From: Flabesymbios commensalis
Lineage: Eukaryota > Annelida > Polychaeta > Terebellida > Flabelligeridae
Assembly (NCBI GenBank): GCA_964017125.1
Contig: OZ024905.1
Location: forward strand, 34,817,534-34,881,533
Direction of reading: 5' to 3'
Length of the DNA: 64,000 bases
This document shows positions 10,523-21,742 of this stretch, piece after piece (the first letter of the stretch is position 1; the number at the start of each line of letters is the position of its first letter). A program made the position numbers and the translations under genes. The notes below the pieces were generated by a model. That model was given only the letters and a program-made list of their open reading frames with translations, was not told where the DNA came from and did not search any database.

Positions 10523-10616
10523 CCCAGCAAATACCAGACATTGAACCAGTGTTGGATTAATGTTAGGCCAGAATATCAGACGGTTTGCCAACATTTAGCT
10601 AACATTGGGTCAACAT
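10523..10616. mobile_element. CCCAGCAAACAC-type foldback element, copy 1
   Basis: Begins CCCAGCAAATACCAGAC and contains paired words of the AATGTTGG / CCAACATT type. It is one of at least seven dispersed members in the window; the best preserved is at 42684-42792. Confidence 0.6.
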
Positions 10617-11778
10617 CACACGTCACAGTATAGTGTCGAACTGCTCCCAGTCACATTTAGCTTAATTTGTTCAGCGACATCAGAGAAGCGTCAAGAATCA
10701 CCGTTAAACACAACTTTTTTAACCACCAGCAGAACTGTCGGCCTTCATTTGATTATCGCCTCTGGTATTGTATTTTTAATGCTCAATTTCTGTTCGATGG
10801 CCAAAAGAATAAACAGAACAACAGCTTACCAAGATATAAAAAGGGGATATGAATTTAGTTAGTCATTCAATGTTGAGCATCAATATGGAGACGTAATAAG
10901 CTCACTCTCAAAGGAAAAAATAAATCTCATGGATGCAAGTCGTACTCAGAGTCAGCGACAGATTAGATGAGGAATATGATGACCAACAAGATCTGTCTTC
11001 TACGCATAAAACCTGTTTATATGCTCCTGAATGGATAGATTCTATTCCACAGTTCTGTTGTGAAAAAAGACTATCTGATACCAGAGAAAAGTTGATGACT
11101 GATCAAGATAGTTTGCGTATTGCTGCTGTAGTAGTAAGTAGTAAATCATTTATTAAAGTCTCACTCTTATTTCACAAAGATCACTCAGAGTTTGAGTTGC
11201 GAGAGACACATAATAAAATATTCAAGACATACATAAAAACATAGTGATAAGAGATAAAAGTTATGGAAGGCGAGTAAAACGTTGTGCATACTTACATACA
11301 TACTTAAATACATACATACATAAATACATACATTCCCATATCTAATTAGATTCATGTATTATCTTACATAATTTATCACATTGCCCCTTATATTAATAAT
11401 TTTAAGGCAGGTTTTGGCACATTTTGAACTATAGCATCATCATTAAATAAAAAACGTAGCTTAGCTCAATAAAAATGTTTTTCATCCTCAACACAATTTT
11501 CACACCAATTACAAAATCTGTTATTTACAGGTATACCGAGGTAGCGACCCAGCTCTAAATTAATAGGCGCTACACCACTTCTGAACTTGCTAAGCTCGCT
11601 CCGCTCTTTAGCAGATTTTATCTTGATCACATACTGCTCTACACCATATTCATCTTTCAACTGCCTATATGTCCTTAACTTATTTCCACCGACACCTCTT
11701 CTTCCCGTTCCCTGTTGATCGTACTATGCCAGCCACTTACACATTTACAAATACAATTATTCTTCACGAGGCTGATCA

Positions 11779-14032
11779 TTTCTTGCTTGCTATTACAACA
11801 CTCCATCTCCTTCTCTATTCCTAACTCTTTAAGAAATTTACCTACGCGACCAGGCCAGCTCTTTTGTTTTATACATGATGACGTGCCTGCCCAAATAAAA
11901 ACACTTTTATTTAGCCTCTTATCTGACATATTAATTAATCGATGTTACTGTCTTGTCATCTCCACGCGCTGTTTACATAATGGTGGTATGAGACCCATGT
12001 CACCTCTAGCAGCGGCAGTGGGCGCGTGTTGACCGAGCCCCAGATAAAACCGACAGGCCCTATTATGTCCGGCTTCAATGGCGGGGTAGCTCCGATTGCC
12101 CCACACAGATGCCCCGTAATTAACATCTGACCAAACTAGACAATTATATAATTTTACGAAGCATTCATATGGAACACCTCCATTTATTTTTATTTTTAAA
12201 ATCAGCTTTCCCAGGGCTCTGTGGGCCGACAGAGCTACTGCCTTCACAGTCACGTTAAAATTTAAAAACTCATTAATAATTATACCAAGGTACCTGTAGT
12301 CAGATTTAAGTAAAATAGATCCATCCCCACAAATAAAGTTATGATGTGTAGATGAAAAAGACTGTGGGCGATAATGTATCACAGCTGATTTTGTACTATT
12401 GACCTCTAGCTGCCACGTTTTACACCATTTATGTAATGTGTTAAGAAGAAGCTGTAATTCATCCTCCGACTGTGCTAATAACACTAGATCGTCAGCATAC
12501 ATTAAAACTGGCATTTTCTTATCTCCAATTGGAATTCCGACACCTGTTTGTGTCAATGTCTCAGCTAAATCATTTATAAATAGATTAAACAGTAGAGGGG
12601 ACAAAATACATCCTTGCTTTAAACCAACCGATACATTAAACCAGTTTGAATATTGTGCATTAATCCGTAGGCGACTTTCTGTGCCTTTATACATTGCTTT
12701 ATATGATTGATACATGTTTCCACTTACCCCATATTCCCTTAACTTATACCAGAGCATAGACCTGTTAACACAATCATACGCTTTTCGTAAGTCAATAAAA
12801 GCAGCAAAATTTGATTTATGTTGTGACTTTCTTTTCTCCACAATAGTTATAATAGTGTTTATTTGGTCAATGGTTGATCGACCCTTTCTAAAACCATTTT
12901 GACAGTTTCTTGCTTGCTATTACAACACTCCATCTCCTTCTCTATTCCTAACTCTTTAAGAAATTTACCTACGCGACCAGGCCAGCTCTTTTGTTTTATA
13001 CATGATGACGTGCCTGCCCAAATAAAAACACTTTTATTTAGCCTCTTATCTGACATATTAATTAATCGATGTTACTGTCTTGTCATCTCCACGCGCTGTT
13101 TACATAATGGTGGTATGAGACCCATGTCACCTCTAGCAGCGGCAGTGGGCGCGTGTTGACCGAGCCCCAGATAAAACCGACAGGCCCTATTATGTACGGC
13201 TTCAATGGCGGGGTAGCTCCGATTGCCCCACACAGATGCCCCGTAATTAACATCTGACCAAACTAGACAATTATATAATTTTACGAAGCATTCATATGGA
13301 ACACCTCCATTTATTTTTATTTTTAAAATCAGCTTTCCCAGGGCTCTGTGGGCCGACAGAGCTACTGCCTTCACAGTCACGTTAAAATTTAAAAACTCAT
13401 TAATAATTATACCAAGGTACCTGTAGTCAGATTTAAGTAAAATAGATCCATCCCCACAAATAAAGTTATGATGTGTAGATGAAAAAGACTGTGGGCGATA
13501 ATGTATCACAGCTGATTTTGTACTATTGACCTCTAGCTGCCACGTTTTACACCATTTATGTAATGTGTTAAGAAGAAGCTGTAATTCATCCTCCGACTGT
13601 GCTAATAACACTAGATCGTCAGCATACATTAAAACTGGCATTTTCTTATCTCCAATTGGAATTCCGACACCTGTTTGTGTCAATGTCTCAGCTAAATCAT
13701 TTATAAATAGATTAAACAGTAGAGGGGACAAAATACATCCTTGCTTTAAACCAACCGATACATTAAACCAGTTTGAATATTGTGCATTAATCCGTAGGCG
13801 ACTTTCTGTGCCTTTATACATTGCTTTATATGATTGATACATGTTTCCACTTACCCCATATTCCCTTAACTTATACCAGAGCATAGACCTGTTAACACAA
13901 TCATACGCTTTTCGTAAGTCAATAAAAGCAGCAAAATTTGATTTATGTTGTGACTTTCTTTTCTCCACAATAGTAATAATAGTGTTTATTTGGTCAATGG
14001 TTGATCGACCCTTTCTGAAACCATTTTGACAG
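11779..14032. repeat. Direct tandem duplication, unit 1127 bp, inside the LINE
   Basis: Unit A is 11779-12905 and unit B is 12906-14032. Both start TTTCTTGCTTGC (or with one change) and end CCATTTTGACAG, and they abut exactly. By eye I found only about three or four substitutions (near 12065, 12847 and 12889). A 14-bp word CATTTTGACAGTCT recurs just outside at about 14060, which could have served as microhomology. Such high identity means a very recent duplication or an assembly artefact. Confidence 0.85.
11945..12841 (-). pseudogene. LINE reverse transcriptase, second duplicated copy
   Basis: Nearly the same sequence as 13072-13968, with only a few base differences; for example IEAGHNRA here against IEAVHNRA in the other copy. 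It carries the same in-frame stop after RVEMTRQ (bases 11945-11947), showing that the nonsense change predates the duplication. The catalytic MYADDLVLLAQSE is intact. Downstream (leftward) the tail continues to the cysteine motif at 11466-11660. Confidence 0.8.
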
Positions 14033-14276
14033 TCTGTTGCAATGTTGTTCACTTCTGAACATTTTGACAGTCTCTATTTGAAATTGAAGAAAACATTTTA
14101 CACATGGATGAGTTAAAGCTAATACCGCGATAGTTTAATGGGTCTCTGCTGTCGGATGAGGCTGATTTAGGAATAGGACATATCACAGATTGTGTCCAAG
14201 AAGAAGGGACTACACCGTTCTTAAAACAGTAGTTAAAAATGTCATGAAGTGTGCTCACCATTGTAGGGTTCCTCAC
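13072..14276 (-). pseudogene. LINE reverse transcriptase, duplicated copy nearest the 5' side
   Basis: Contains the RT blocks GFRKGRSTIDQI, FAAFIDLRKAYDCVNR, GLKQGCILSPLLFNLFINDL, the catalytic box MYADDLVLLAQSE and YRYLGIIINE. The first RT block (IPKSASSDSRDPLNYRGIS, 14049-14276) lies in a different frame from the remainder, so there is a frameshift near 14050. The frame stops at 13072 just after RVEMTRQ. The codons beyond that stop continue in the same frame as HRLINMSDKRLNKSVF, a stretch normally joined in the family, so the stop is a nonsense change. The element is dead. Confidence 0.8.
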
Positions 14277-15061
14277 GACCTCCGACGGAATTTATTATCA
14301 ACACCTGTGGCCTTGCGAAGGTGAGCTGTGCCTACTGCCTGAGCTACTTCAAAAAGACTGATAGTGGCATTCAGCTCAGGGGCGCGATCTGGCGTATCCA
14401 CTCCACTGTCCTGTGCTAGATACTCAGTCACTTCAGCCACCTTTGGTGAAATCAGATCGCCGTCAGGGGGACTGGGGTTAAAAAGATTAGAAAAGGTAGT
14501 CTCCCACCTACCCATCACGATGTCTCTATAACAACTGATACTACCATATTCCAGCTTTACTTCCATCGGAATAGGTACCGTCCTGTGCTGGCCTTTATCA
14601 ATATTGTTTATCTTCTGCCAGAACGTATGTTGACTGTCATGAACACTCTGCAGCAGCTCATCCCGTGTTTTACGCCAGTGAATACGTTTCTCACGCTGTA
14701 GTTGTTTTGAGAAGAGTCTGTGATGTTTTATATATCTGGACCTTAAAATTCCCGCTGACCTCCTCAGGTGTAAGATGCAGCATACAAAGTGCGGCAAACT
14801 TTCAATATATGTGAAATAAATGTTTTTATTTTATTATTTATTTTTAGTGCTAATTGAATAGATATTTATTATTGTATGGGTTTGTTTTGCGTTTGTTTTA
14901 TCTCTTATACACGTAATTAAAAGTACACATACTATACTTAGAGCATGGAAATTTTCGTATATTATAAGGTATAATGTACAATTTCACTTAGGGGACCACC
15001 TCGCTAAAGGGACCACTTTTGCTAAGTCCCTATGGGTGGTCCGTTTAGCGAGGTTCTACTG

Positions 15062-16360
15062 TACATGTACACAGTATGTGTACATACTAGACATTATTCT
15101 GAATTAACTTTTGTATTACTCACTATGCCAAATTTGATTGGACAAACTGATATGACATTGACAGTAAAGATAGGTCAAGATCACTCATCTTTGATTTGAC
15201 AACTTGATCATATTTTTTATCCACAATGCATCTGTTGTCAAAAAAATCTATTTACAATTTATATTCCAGAAAGATATTATTACAATAAATAAGTGTTATT
15301 ACACAAAGTTTTGCAACTATATAATGCCATTTGACCACAGAAGCCACTTTTTGGCCTATTTTTTATTGAGTATATTGGAAACATTCCATATAGGTGGATT
15401 ATTAATATAAAATAGAATGTGTTGCATTTATAAACATGATAAAGATAACAATTGGTGTTAACAGATGTGTGCGTTCTGAACAATTTTAACAATCCATCTA
15501 GAGATACCCACATTTTTTTCAAGTGCTAAGCAGCAGTACTTACATTGTTGGTCTACTGGGTAAGGCCTACGCTACTTGTGAAATACATGTAATACAAATT
15601 CGTATTATTGTTATCTATGTGTTTTTACTGTATATTTAAAAAAAATACTTGTGCATATTGAAAATAGGTAAGTCATAGTATATTTTCTCTTCTGCCTTTA
15701 TGATCAGAGAGAGTTGCCACCTAACACATAAGTTAAGACAAAGTTAATAGTTAAATACTGGCCTACTGTCTCATGCCTGCAACTTAAATTCTCACCGACT
15801 GGTCGGCCAAACTAGGTAGGTATTTCAGAAGTTATACCATGTGATATGCAGTGAAATTCTGTGTCGCCGCATCTTTCGAAAATAGTGATTGTAAGTAAAA
15901 GACAATTGGTTGAGAATTGACCGAGAAATCAACGAGAATCATTCACCACTGTTATTAAAATGCGACTAATACATGATATGCAGGTTGGTTGTCTTTCAGG
16001 GTTAGGAAAGTTATTTTGCATATTTTAAAATGAATGCGAAACCTGACAGGAAGTCAATGAAATCGTTTTGGAATAGGAGTGGAACGACTAAAACGTGGGG
16101 CCTTAGTTACCACTCTTGCAAGGGCAGTTCTGAACACGTTGTAATCTAGCGATATCCTTTTCTGGTATGTTGTAAAAAAGTGAGTTTTCTTGTGACAGCG
16201 TTCGCTCCTCTCTTGGAGCATTACACGCCGTGGTGTGTGTACGCAAATTACGTGTCGAATACTGGTGCTAAAGTGCTAGTTGTAACCCAGGAAGAAAACA
16301 GGGGGTTACAGCAGAACAAAAATTGTGCAGTGAAAACAAAGGTGAATTAAAAAACCTTGT
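15062..16360. other. Intron spacer, nothing recognised
   Basis: AT-rich intronic sequence. I see no exon, RNA gene or known element in this stretch. Confidence 0.4.
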
Positions 16361-16363
16361 TGT

Positions 16364-17200
16364 TTACATAGCGTTTAGTCGTTGGCGGAAGGAGTCCGGT
16401 GTCGGAGAGGAGACAACATGGAGTGGGAGGCTGTTCCAGACTGGTATAGTGCAGGGTAAAAAAGAAAATTTGTAAGGGTCTTTTGACGGGCTCAGTGGAA
16501 TATACCTCCACGGATAGAACCCTCGTGTTTGTCTGGTAGGGTCAGCCACCTCTGCCAGGGATCCCCCATTGTTGTATGCACTATTCTGTACATTGTGTGC
16601 AGTCTCATATTATTGCGACGCACAGCAAGGGATTCCCAGCCGATGTGGCTAGCCATCTCGCTAACACTGCTGGTGTTAAGCCAGCGGTTGCAGACATACC
16701 TTGCAGCACATCTCTGCATCATTTCCACTTTTCTGGTATTATCAGATGTATGTGGGCTTCAAAACGTGGAGGCATATTCCATGTGAAGTAGGACTAAAGA
16801 TTGATATTCTTGGGTCTTAACAGCCTGCGATGAAATTGTAAAGTTTCTGCGCAGGAGGCTATTAGTTTTTGCTGTAACATTATTGATGTGGGAGTTAAAT
16901 TTAATATCAGATCAGGTGAAGTGTTATGCCGAGATATTTAACAGAATCTGTACTTTGGAGTGGCTGGTCATATAATTTGTAAGATGCATTGATTTTAGTT
17001 TTGCTTCTGCCGGCCCGCATGGTAAAACACTTGTCTGCATTAAACTGTATGAGCCAAACCAAATCCCATTTGCCTGGGAATACGCCTTTAAAGTCTTTAT
17101 GGAAGCAATACATATTGTAGGTGTATTATATCGTGAGGACAAACTTTTCTCCTTTATCAGCCTCTGTGTCAAGGTCACCAATCTTAGAACTTGACATTGA
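16364..17200 (-). mobile_element. LINE 3' fragment (CR1/L2/Jockey-like)
   Basis: Read leftwards, the pieces are a late RT block (DSVKYLGITL, near 16920), a thumb-like segment with QRCAARYVCNRW and HIGWESLAVRRNN (16492-16728), and the terminal WNSLPLHVVSSPTPDSFRQR (16364-16549). The order and wording are those of the C-terminus of a CR1/L2/Jockey-type LINE ORF2. The three pieces lie in different frames, so the copy has at least two frameshifts, and only the 3' fifth of an element is present. Confidence 0.8.
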
Positions 17201-17237
17201 GTTTTATTATAGGAAACTGTTAGCTTTAATTGTTACT

Positions 17238-18300
17238 AGTTTGGACGAATGACTTAGTCCAAACTATTGTTTTTGTAACTTTCATTTTTGGGCAAACAAT
17301 TGCCACACTATTTCTCCCTCAGTTTTCATCCAATCGGCTTGAAATTTGACCTCAATAATCCCAAGGTACCCAGGCAGCCTGCTATGTCTTTTCTAAGAGA
17401 TCCAACCAATATTGCGCGAGGACCGCGAGATTACAGTTCGAAAACATCCCCTTGAAACAGCATTAGCAAATCAGCTGGATTCAAGAAGACATTAACAATA
17501 TCTCGAAAACCGTGCGTCTGAGGCTACAAAGGGGAAAAATTTGAGCCCTATGGGTATAAAACTCATATATGGGACACCACCTCGGGGCCCTTCCATTGTG
17601 ATACAATGATATCCCCTATTGTCATCCGCTTGCCGAGACCTTTGGGAAATTCTATGGTAAGAGATCGCATTATAAAATTTGTAACTAAAATATGTCTTTG
17701 AAAGATATTTAGGGGGGGGGGGGGGTTACAGACACCCGAAACCTCCCCTGGATACGGCCCTGGGTGTGCCTGACTCTGAGGCAGAAAAGGAGTGCAATTT
17801 TGACTCGCACCTATCTATAGGCAAACATAATCCGAAATGGACAACAAGATTCAAAATGGCCGACAGGAAACAAAATGGTCGATATGTCAAAAATTATGCA
17901 AAAATCCTGTCAAATCAGGTAAAATCCCCTTAATTTCGCCCAGCCAGGCTCTCGATTCCAACTGTCCAAACTCATTTCATATTGCTGTAGCAAAAGGCAA
18001 TCTTGTACCCTGATGACATCGCAAGGCTCTGACACAGTGACGGCCATGTTTTGGCAGAATGGTATTACTGTGATCACGTCTTATACCACTCTCGGTCTTA
18101 TCGCTAGGCGGAGTCAGTGTCTGTTTTACACGGCCAGCCGTGGAAAAATGGAGGTAGCCGGGTAGCAATCTTGTTGAATTATTGTGATGATAAGAACGAC
18201 CAGACGAACGAACGGACGGACGGACAACCCGAAAATCTGTTCGATATTTGCCCGCGTACAGCGGACTGATTATATTAGTGGTCTACACCCTGTGACGCTA
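17238..18300. mobile_element. Hairpin-headed repeat element
   Basis: Opens with the hairpin AGTTTGGAC / GTCCAAACT (17238-17265), then TATTGTTTTTGTAAC. The body is intron-like repeat sequence with the words AAAATGGCCGAC and AAATGGTCGATATG, a G14 run at 17712-17725, and a CGAACGAACGGACGGACGGA motif near 18205. It ends in a patch GCGGACTGATTATATTAG. It shares its plan with blocks at 7449, 40939, 52163 and 52861. No coding capacity is seen. Confidence 0.45.
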
Positions 18301-18341
18301 TAAAAACCCTCGCAATTCCTAATAAGTTTTTAGGGTCACGT

Positions 18342-18400
18342 CCCAGCAAACACAAAACATTTGTATAACATTTATACAACGTAAGCCCAACAAGTATATC
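18342..18400. mobile_element. CCCAGCAAACAC-type foldback element, half copy
   Basis: Begins CCCAGCAAACACAAAACATT and contains TATAACATTTATACAACG, as in the members at 32952 and 57582. Only the left half is recognisable. Confidence 0.55.
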
Positions 18401-18507
18401 AGGGTTCCCACTCTACCTGGAAATCCAGGAAAATCTGGAAAACGAGTTTCACTTTATTGTGTTTCATTTATTGTGTGCGTCCACCTCTGCGCACATTTTC
18501 TAAATGT

Positions 18508-18755
18508 TTAACCCTTTGAGTGCGGGCGACGCTTTTAAGCACATTCATACTGTTTTTCCACAACTAAAATTTGACAGAAATTGAACAAATATGCTTGTAT
18601 AAATCTTGAGTAAAGCCCCCATTGTGAAATTTAGCAGGTTTAATTTTTAAGTGAGGAGGTATTTTCCTTTCATTTGAAGTTGGCAATTGCGTGAGCAATG
18701 CCAACTTCAAATGAAAGGAAAATCTTAAGTAGTAATGAAGCACTTAAAGAGTTAA
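18508..18755. mobile_element. TTAA-flanked hairpin element (piggyBac-like MITE)
   Basis: Left end TTAACCCTTTGAGTGC and right end GCACTTAAAGAGTTAA form imperfect terminal inverted repeats bounded by TTAA, the target site of piggyBac-type transposases. Near the right end is an internal hairpin with perfect 25-bp arms (18661-18685 and 18699-18723) and a 13-nt loop that can itself pair. No transposase is encoded. Related TTAA-flanked elements are at 32094-32333 and 54938-55027. Confidence 0.65.
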
Positions 18756-19037
18756 ACATGTGAGCGTTTTTCCACTTGTGAATGTAAATTTCAGAAGTAC
18801 GTCAGACCAGCGCCAGTCTAGCGTTATAATATATAGGCCCAGCCTCACTTAATTTACATGACGCACAGCCCACGCATGAAAAAAATAAAATAACAATTTC
18901 AGTCCGGATTGTGAAAGACGTAACGATTTGGTAGCGAATGCACTATGTATCGTACTTTTCACTTTTCAATATTGTAGTATTTTTTATTTGTTTATAATTG
19001 CCCATTATTGCCCACTTTGGCTAAAAAAACATTATTG

Positions 19038-19078
19038 CCCAGCCCGGGTTTTCCCGGGGTGGGAAAACCCGGGCTGGG
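19038..19078. repeat. GC-rich perfect hairpin
   Basis: Arms CCCAGCCCGGGTTTTCCC (19038-19055) and its exact complement (19061-19078) are separated by 5 nt. Pairing extends a few bases outward with one mismatch. It lies about 450 bp upstream of the SELENOS acceptor at 19529. Function is unknown. Confidence 0.75.
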
Positions 19079-19529
19079 TAATATTGCCAACCTTGAATGC
19101 ACAGCGGGTTTCCAATGCAAAGATCGAATGAACAGCGTCGGATGCATACAGACAGTGCGCAATAAACCATATAGCACAGCTTGTTTTATAGAACATTCCC
19201 TCAACGGGCGGCCATGTGACACAAACATACATTGTATTAAATGTTCTGTGGATATTATCATCTAATTGTTGCTGTTATGTTATTGCCTTCTCATATTGTT
19301 TGCTTGATTGATCATCATTTATCTCGCCTGTAGTTCTCACACTCACCCGATGACAGTCGCTATTTTCACGTCACTTGGTGCTAAATTGCCAACAGCCGTC
19401 ATTTAATTTCGATGACAAGTCGCTTAGGAGTTAGGACACTTGTGTCATTTATCTCAGTCGTTTATTCTGATGTGATTATAGAAATTGGTGTGAGTATTGC
19501 GATATTTGTCATTTTAAATGTTGTTTCAG

Positions 19530-19616
19530 AAAGAAGAACAGAAGCGACAAGAAAAAGTGGCAGAGTGGGAGAAACTTCAAGCGGGAGGAGGTTACCATTC
19601 TAAGTATCGTCCCAAG
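19530..19616 (+). CDS. SELENOS: Selenoprotein S (VIMP), next internal exon
   Basis: Encodes 29 residues: KEEQKRQEKVAEWEKLQ followed by AGGGYHSKYRPK. This continues the exon at 9060-9166 in phase 0 and aligns from memory with human [23 protein letters not shown], the end of the helical VCP-binding region. The acceptor is TTGTTTCAG and the donor is GTAAGC, both strong. The following part should be the glycine-rich tail with selenocysteine (or cysteine) near the end and, for a selenoprotein, a SECIS element in the 3' UTR. Neither was found downstream, so the last exons are short and missed, or lie beyond the neuropeptide gene. Confidence 0.85.
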
Positions 19617-20689
19617 GTAAGCGCAGGCATCTCGCAAAAATTATTGTATATCAATAATATATATTATCCATAAAATATTTATAAATATTCCGATTTCAGA
19701 AAAATATAATCATTGATAGATTTTTGCACACACATTTTTTGTTAAATACTGTGATTGAACAGTTGATTGACCCATTGGTAGAGCATACCGATTAGAGCGT
19801 GTCGTTAAAACATGGGCCCACTCAACCATTGAACAAAGATGTGACTTGAGTAGCACATATCGGCAGTCACTACACCACATTCTAGAATACGATTATATGT
19901 TTTTTTTGCCTCCGTCGGCTTGCCGTGATTTCATTAAACCTTGAAGTGCTAAGTTATCTAGTTTATTTTTCTCCACTTGAAGTTGTGCCTCGCTACCGCG
20001 ATCTACCATTTCATGTGGGTGAAAATGATTCACACATGTATTTGTGTAATTTGAGACCAAACATTTGCAAATAGCAGTAACAATAACCACCGATAACAGT
20101 GATTTTGCCGGATAATACGACGGAATAAAATTGATTGTAGTCGTGCGTAGCGCTTTAGGGTATTTCATGCTTTCGGTGTGAGTCAAAAAAAGAAAGAATG
20201 AAAAAGGGAAGTGAAAAAAAGAATAGAAGGAAGATAGGGTGAAGGCAAATAATAATGAGGAAAGGCAAGAAGGAATGGTTGAAGATAACATACAGTGTTA
20301 ATTAGTGCTCTATTATTAAAATGATTTTTCTGAATGTTAGCCTATTTAAAAAAAATACTTTAGAAAAGTAAAGGGTGTCGGTTCAAAGTTTAATATGAGT
20401 ATATGATGAAACAAAATTAAAGCACTGTCCACCTGTATGGAGATTGTTTTGTAATATAATATCAAACATAATTGGAGAGAAATGTCATGAAAGCTACAAA
20501 TGGCCAACAAATAGAAAAATAGAGAGATAAGTAAATGTATTTGAATTATGTAGTGCCGCTATTATCATGATTATGCAAGCTAAGAGTGTCCGTATACAGT
20601 ATTCATTGACCGAGAGGAAAAATAGCAGAATTCGTTTAGCTTTTATACTATCGACGATTGCACTTAAAGCTACTTAAAGAAACTCCTTT

Positions 20690-20868
20690 CTAATTATTGA
20701 CAACCATGTGGATTTCGTCTCTATATCTAGCCTAACTGGTAAGTGCGCAGCACAAAAATTAAAAAAACTTTTGCAGTTCTAGTCTATGGACATGTTTACA
20801 TCATATGGTCATATTAAGAAGTCAAAATTAAATAACCGATGATTTTAGACCTGGGCATGTCCCTTTAA
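20690..20868. mobile_element. Half copy of the AGGGACATGCCC foldback family (repeated at 24701-24879)
   Basis: Read inward from 20868 the end is TTAAAGGGACATGCCCAGG, then CCATAGACTAGAACTGCAAA and GTGCTGCGCACTTACC, the same order as in each arm of the complete foldback element at 59844-60216. Only one arm is present here. Confidence 0.65.
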
Positions 20869-21279
20869 TGGCAGGGGATAGGTTCCATCTCTGGGCGATA
20901 TCTCTGAATCCGTTTGCTGAATTGTTTTTTATTGCACACACACATACCGTAGGGGGTGTAGATGTGCCTTTTGTGGTTTATGACCTATGACCTAATTTTT
21001 TACCTTCGACTTTTTGGCCATTATTGATCTTAATTAATGGCTGGGGTATCGTTAGCGTCAGCGCTTTTGTTATAGTGGCAATGCAAATTATATTGAGAAC
21101 TCGCCATGATCGTTCGGGATTTACATGTATATGGCGATGCTCTTGAACCTATTGATTGTCAATCGCAACTGATTCTTCTTGGGGTAAAGCTTGGTCTAAA
21201 ATTAGTTAAACAGATGTGACACAGTTTAACCACTGGAAGTTGTGGGTCTCGGTATCTAGCAATACTTTAAGTGGGTAAA

Positions 21280-21319
21280 ACCCCTTTAATCGTCCAGATA
21301 ACTTGACGATTAAAGGGTT
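21280..21319. repeat. Short hairpin (also at 25291-25330)
   Basis: CCCCTTTAATCGTC pairs with GACGATTAAAGGG around a 10-nt loop, with one bulged base. It is conserved in both copies of the 4.0-kb unit. Confidence 0.55.
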
Positions 21320-21397
21320 GATGTGAGACTAAAATAGCTACACTTCCTTAAGATGCCGTGTATAAAAAATATCCAACAGCTTACCTTTAATGACAAA

Positions 21398-21540
21398 GCT
21401 GAAGAGCTTCCGTGACCGAGAAGTAGCGTGCTCGGCCTTAGACCGCCAGGGCTCGAATTTCGAATCCTGTGTCTGGAGGACAGTGTCACCTCATTCATCT
21501 CACCATCCTCAGGAGGTTCTCTTGGCCCAGTTATGGAAGC
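21398..21540 (+). mobile_element. tRNA-derived SINE-like fragment (also at 25409-25551)
   Basis: The stretch has the layout of a serine/leucine-type tRNA: CGTGACCGAGAAGTAGCGTG as A box, then GGCTCGAATTTCGAATCC as B box region. It is followed by non-tRNA sequence including CTCAGGAGGTTCTCTTGGCC. It is too degenerate to be a working tRNA gene. A SINE head is the likeliest explanation. Confidence 0.5.
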
Positions 21541-21742
21541 AACTATATTTTATCAAGTATTGTTTATGTCATACTTTTCTTATATCGCAGATTATTATAT
21601 CAATTGAATGACTGCGTGATGCGCCATTTGATCAGTGCGAGATCATAATTTTCAGAATTAAAAAATATACATCGACTTAGATGCCCCTTTCAGAGTTTGT
21701 GCGCTTGTGATAATATTCAGTAATAGTCAAGCCTACTTAGCC

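Larger units (their letters stand above)
11440..14800 (-). mobile_element. 5'-truncated LINE (non-LTR retrotransposon) with internal duplication
   Basis: Reading leftwards from 14797 there is a linker region, then the reverse transcriptase, a thumb and tail region, and a C-terminal cysteine motif (CNWCENCVEDEKHF) at 11466-11660. No endonuclease domain is present to the right of 14800, so the copy is 5' truncated, as is usual for LINEs. The 3' end near 11440 or slightly further left has no clear poly(A) and is approximate. The C-terminal order and the words RLINMSDKRLNKSVFIWAG suggest the Jockey/CR1/RTE side of non-LTR elements; I do not assign a clade. Confidence 0.85.
9545..15061. mobile_element. 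pogo/Tigger-like terminal sequences bracketing 5.5 kb
   Basis: The left end reads CAGTATAACCTCAGTTCCAG, with repeated subterminal words GGACCACCTCG and CGGACCACTTTT at 9575-9740. The right end, read inward, is CAGTAGAACCTCGCTAAACG followed by GGACCACC words (14990-15061), with TA just outside. CAGTAGAACCTCGCT-type termini are characteristic of the pogo/Tigger branch of Tc1/mariner. I see no transposase frame between the ends, so this is either a non-autonomous copy later hit by a LINE or two separate remnants. The left target-site TA is not clean. Confidence 0.5.
9167..19529 (+). other. SELENOS: 10.4-kb SELENOS intron filled with mobile elements
   Basis: The intron has a GTTAGT donor and a TTGTTTCAG acceptor. 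It hosts pogo/Tigger-like ends, a truncated LINE with an internal duplication, a second LINE fragment, a hairpin-headed element, a TTAA-flanked hairpin element, two CCCAGCAAACAC-type repeats and a GC-rich hairpin. No additional SELENOS exon was recognised inside it. Stretches at 15065-16360 and 18760-19030 show nothing identifiable. Confidence 0.75.

Noticed and set aside
10933-11244. 103-codon open frame downstream of a foldback element
   Set aside because: No recognisable domain, no splice context and ordinary AT-rich composition; it might be a transposase remnant, but nothing in it supports that.
12399-14029. Plus-strand frames rich in Cys, Ser and Ile
   Set aside because: They are antisense to the LINE reverse transcriptase and occur twice only because that region is duplicated.
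19770-19860. Possible tRNA gene (CCCATTGGTAGAGC phrase)
   Set aside because: Only an A-box-like phrase is present; no acceptor stem or B box was found.
21398-21475. Possible serine tRNA gene
   Set aside because: The B-box region is tRNA-like but the arms do not pair well and SINE-like sequence follows; it is called a SINE head instead.
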